From NCBI RefSeq assembly GCF_002019665.1, contig NZ_KV917375.1:2832702-2896701 (forward strand): DNA of 64,000 bases. Reading direction: 5' to 3'. Shown here one piece after another: positions 61,323 through 64,000 of the stretch. Position 1 is the stretch's first letter. Every line of letters begins with the position of its first letter. The stretch is from Sutcliffiella halmapala (lineage in GTDB: Bacteria > Bacillota > Bacilli > Bacillales > Bacillaceae_I). The notes beneath the pieces were generated by a model. That model saw only the letters and a program-made list of their open reading frames with translations, was not told the DNA's origin and did no database searches. The position numbers were made by a program, and so were the translations under genes.

Positions 61323-63260
61323 CTAATTTTCATCACTTTTTTTCGTTCCAGACATATATACTCGAATAGTCGATCCTTCCTCTACCTTTGTTCCTGGTTG
61401 AGGTGCTTGTTGAACCACAGTGTCACCTTCACCACTTACATCAAGTTTTAATGTTACTAGTTGTTGAAGCAATTCTTTTTTAGACATTCCCTTTAAGTCT
61501 GGTACTTCTACAAGTGGGACATCTGGCCATTGTAACTTCTTTTCTATTTGTCCTTTTCTCTTCTCTACTCCAAGTACACTTAGGCTTTCCTCCATTATAT
61601 TCCCAACAATTGGAGCTGCTACTACTCCACCAAATTGAACTGTTCCTTTAGGATTGTCTACCGCTAAATAAACAACAATTTGTGGATCATCTGCCGGAGC
61701 AAAACCAATAAAGGAAACTATATGGTTATTTTCTAAATAACGACCATTATTTACTTTTTGGGCTGTACCTGTTTTTCCACCTACACGGTATCCATCTACA
61801 AATGCATTTCTCCCAGTACCTTGTGCGACTACGCTTTCTAATGCATATCGAACTTGACTGGACGTTTCCTCTGAAATTACTCTTCTTTTTTCTACTGGTG
61901 TATTTCTAGACACAACATTCCCAGTTACAGGGTCTGTGAATTCTTTCGCGATATACGGGGTATACAATATTCCACCATTAACAGCTGCAGCAACTGCAGC
62001 TACTTGCTGAATCGGAGTGACCGATATACCTTGACCAAAAGCTGTTGTGGCTAACTCTACTGGTCCGACGTTTTCTGGTTTAAAAAGAATTCCTTTTCCT
62101 TCACCCTGTAAATCTATACCAGTTTTCTCACCGAATCCAAATGACTTTATATAATTAAAGAGAGTATTTGTCCCTAAACGTTGACCTAATTCGACAAAAC
62201 CCGGGTTACAAGAGTTTTGTACGACTTCAAGAAAGGTTTGGTGACCATGTCCACCCTTTTTCCAACAACGGAGTCTAGCACCGGCAACTTCTGCTGCACC
62301 GCCATCATTGAATGTATCCTTAGTTAAGTTCACTTTGCTTTCTTCTAGGGCAGCTGCAAGGGTAATAATCTTAAACGTCGATCCAGGTTCATACGTACTC
62401 CAAACCGGAAGATTGCGATTATATATTTCAGGGGGTACATCTTGAAATTGTGCAGGATCAAAGTCTGGACGACTCGACATCGCAAGAATTTCTCCTGTAT
62501 TCGGATCCATCGCAATGGCAATAATTCCATCTGGATTGTATAATTCATATGCCAAATCTAATTGATTCTCTACAATTGTTTGAACCTTAGAATCTATTGT
62601 TAACCTTAAATTATGGCCATCCACTGGCGCAACATATTCATCTGGAATATCAGGCATTCTGCGTCCCTTAGCATCTGAATAAAATTGCACATGTCCTTGT
62701 TGCCCTTTTAATTGTTTGTCATATTGTAGTTCTAGTCCCATTAAGCCTTGGTTATCTATCCCAGCAAATCCAAGAACATGAGCTAAATAGCTTCCAAAGG
62801 GATAATGCCTTTTTGAGTCTTCGGCAATATAAACCCCTTTTAAATCTAAAGCTCGTATCTCTTTCGCTTTTTCATGAGAAATTTTTCTTCCTTCAGGATT
62901 AATTTTTTCTTTTGAAGAATTTTTTGTAATTTGCCTGTACACCTTTTCCTTAGACATATTTAAAGTTGCAGCAAGTTTTTCAGCTGTATCGTTTGGATCT
63001 TTAATTTGTCGTGGTACAACAAAAACAGTAGGTGCACTCATATTTGTAGCGAGAGGAATCCCATTACGATCTTGGATTTCGCCACGCTCTGGTTCAAAAG
63101 GGATATCTCTACTCCAAGAGTCCTTTGCACGGTCCGTTAACATATTTCCGAGTGCAAATTGTACATACCCAAGTCTTAAGTCAATAATGCTAAATAGAAG
63201 TATACCTACAAGTAATACGATTGTTAGCCTTCTCCGTACCGTTACATGAGATACTCGCAT
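61323..63260 (-). CDS. spoVD: Sporulation-specific penicillin-binding protein SpoVD
   Basis: 645 aa class B PBP for spore cortex synthesis, partner of SpoVE. Cytoplasmic tail MRVSHVTVRRRL, one membrane helix (about 12-30), PBP dimer domain (about 55-210), then the transpeptidase domain with S294 in STFK, QNSCN, and GGKTGTAQK. One C-terminal PASTA domain (about 580-640). The cysteines in RLRCWKKGG and QNSCNPG correspond to those oxidised and controlled by StoA in B. subtilis. The ATG at 63260 follows AAAGGAGG. Confidence 0.96.
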   Translation of the reverse strand: MRVSHVTVRRRLTIVLLVGILLFSIIDLRLGYVQFALGNMLTDRAKDSWSRDIPFEPERGEIQDRNGIPLATNMSAPTVFVVPRQIKDPNDTAEKLAATLNMSKEKVYRQITKNSSKEKINPEGRKISHEKAKEIRALDLKGVYIAEDSKRHYPFGSYLAHVLGFAGIDNQGLMGLELQYDKQLKGQQGHVQFYSDAKGRRMPDIPDEYVAPVDGHNLRLTIDSKVQTIVENQLDLAYELYNPDGIIAIAMDPNTGEILAMSSRPDFDPAQFQDVPPEIYNRNLPVWSTYEPGSTFKIITLAAALEESKVNLTKDTFNDGGAAEVAGARLRCWKKGGHGHQTFLEVVQNSCNPGFVELGQRLGTNTLFNYIKSFGFGEKTGIDLQGEGKGILFKPENVGPVELATTAFGQGISVTPIQQVAAVAAAVNGGILYTPYIAKEFTDPVTGNVVSRNTPVEKRRVISEETSSQVRYALESVVAQGTGRNAFVDGYRVGGKTGTAQKVNNGRYLENNHIVSFIGFAPADDPQIVVYLAVDNPKGTVQFGGVVAAPIVGNIMEESLSVLGVEKRKGQIEKKLQWPDVPLVEVPDLKGMSKKELLQQLVTLKLDVSGEGDTVVQQAPQPGTKVEEGSTIRVYMSGTKKSDEN

Positions 63261-63420
63261 AACACATGAACCTCCTTTAATATTCGTTGTAATATATGCT
63301 TGTACCAAGCTGGATAGAACTTCTTACCCTGACTTGAAAGGCTTTTATTATAGTACTTGAGAGGTGTGTACAGAAGAATGAATCCAAAGAATTACTTTTT
63401 ATTGCAATCCGGATAATAAT

Positions 63421-63468
63421 AAAAAAGGTTGTGTAAGAAGGAAAATCATTTCCTTCATACACAACCTA
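63421..63468 (-). terminator. Terminator after pbpB
   Basis: Arms AAGGTTGTGTAAGAAGGAAA and TTTCCTTCATACACAACCT with one mismatch, followed on the minus strand by TTTTTTATTAT, 7 nt after the pbpB stop. Confidence 0.92.
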
Positions 63469-63474
63469 AAAACG

Positions 63475-64000
63475 TTAACTTACCGCATCTCTTTCCTCTT
63501 CTTCCTCATCCTCATTAACAGGAAGTGGACGATTAGATTTTAATTCAATGATAAGATGATCTTTTTTATTTATTACCTTGCCTGGTGCGATATTTTGTTT
63601 GTGAACATAGCCATTTCCAATAATATTGGGTTTGATCCCTAATAAATTGGTTAATTTTCTTACATCCCTTAAGCTCCAACCAGTCATATCTGGCATTGGC
63701 GGGTCTTTTTCTGTTAGTAACAATACGCGTTCCGCTTGTATAACAGATTGACCTGGTGCTGGAATTTGTTTTAATACTTTAGAACCCTTACCAAGCACGA
63801 AATAGTTCGGCGCTACCCCACTATCACCTGTTGACAAAGCACTTTCAACATTTTCCCCAACAAGATTTGGGACTTCCACACCTGTCTTTTTCTTAGATGT
63901 GTCTGTTGGTTGAGTCTCATCAGGCTGAATGCTTAAATATTGTAAGCTTCTACGCATTACAGAATTAAACACTCCAGAAACAGGACCAACTCCATTCTCA
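63475..64000 (-). CDS. pbpB: Penicillin-binding protein 2B, C-terminal part (5' end outside window)
   Basis: Only the last 175 or so residues are in the window; the frame continues through the right edge without a start. It covers the end of the transpeptidase domain (ENGVGPVSGVFNSVMRRSL) and two PASTA domains (VEVPNLVGENVESAL and MPDMTGWSLRDVRKLTNLLG), ending in an acidic tail EDEEEEERDAVS. Class B PBP of the division septum, partner of FtsW. Assignment rests on the position upstream of spoVD and on the two PASTA repeats. Confidence 0.93.
   Translation of the reverse strand, partial: ENGVGPVSGVFNSVMRRSLQYLSIQPDETQPTDTSKKKTGVEVPNLVGENVESALSTGDSGVAPNYFVLGKGSKVLKQIPAPGQSVIQAERVLLLTEKDPPMPDMTGWSLRDVRKLTNLLGIKPNIIGNGYVHKQNIAPGKVINKKDHLIIELKSNRPLPVNEDEEEEERDAVS

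Overview
The window is a stretch of chromosome from a low-GC, endospore-forming member of the Bacillaceae. The evidence is the sporulation genes (spoVM, spoIIGA, sigE, sigG, spoVE, spoVD), the meso-DAP type MurE, and a gene order that follows the Bacillus subtilis sdaAB-to-pbpB segment almost gene for gene. The base composition and repeat family would suit the Oceanobacillus/Virgibacillus group, but that genus-level placement is only a guess. Nearly everything is on the minus strand; only rpmB, rqcH and a lipoprotein gene are on the plus strand. No mobile element, phage, tRNA, rRNA or CRISPR array was seen.

Layout from left to right. 1-2.5 kb: end-cut sdaAB, fakA (yloV) and yloU. 2.8-4.4 kb: rpmB (plus), the 26-codon spoVM, thiN and a palindromic repeat. 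4.4-18.5 kb: a long housekeeping run rpe-rsgA-prkC-prpC-rlmN-rsmB-fmt-def-priA-coaBC-rpoZ-gmk-remA-yloC, covering translation start and formyl-Met processing, rRNA and tRNA modification, Ser/Thr signalling, replication restart and CoA synthesis. 18.6-24.4 kb: a P-type Ca2+ ATPase, rqcH, two copies of an interspersed palindromic repeat, and a SurA-like lipoprotein gene that sits where B. subtilis has the cysH operon. 24.6-36.5 kb: the complete pyrimidine operon pyrR-P-B-C-AA-AB-K-D-F-E, with a near-consensus sigma-A promoter and three PyrR attenuators. 36.5-41.3 kb: rluD-type pseudouridine synthase, lspA, and ileS with an isoleucine T-box leader. 41.3-45.4 kb: divIVA and the ylmH-G-sepF-ylmE-D-C group. 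45.6-48.4 kb: sigG, sigE and spoIIGA, with a sigma-G-like promoter and a Spo0A-type spoIIG promoter. 48.5-64 kb: the division and cell wall cluster ftsZ-ftsA-sbp-ylxX-ylxW-divIB-murB-spoVE-murD-mraY-murE-spoVD-pbpB (cut at the right edge).

No undescribed protein system was found. The least ordinary signals are non-coding. First, two full copies and one core-less copy of a nested palindromic repeat, whose arms differ between copies by compensating base changes. Second, a 21-nt tandem repeat array between spoIIGA and ftsZ. Third, murG is missing from its usual place between spoVE and murB. Function calls rest on recognising families and motifs by eye; no database search was run.
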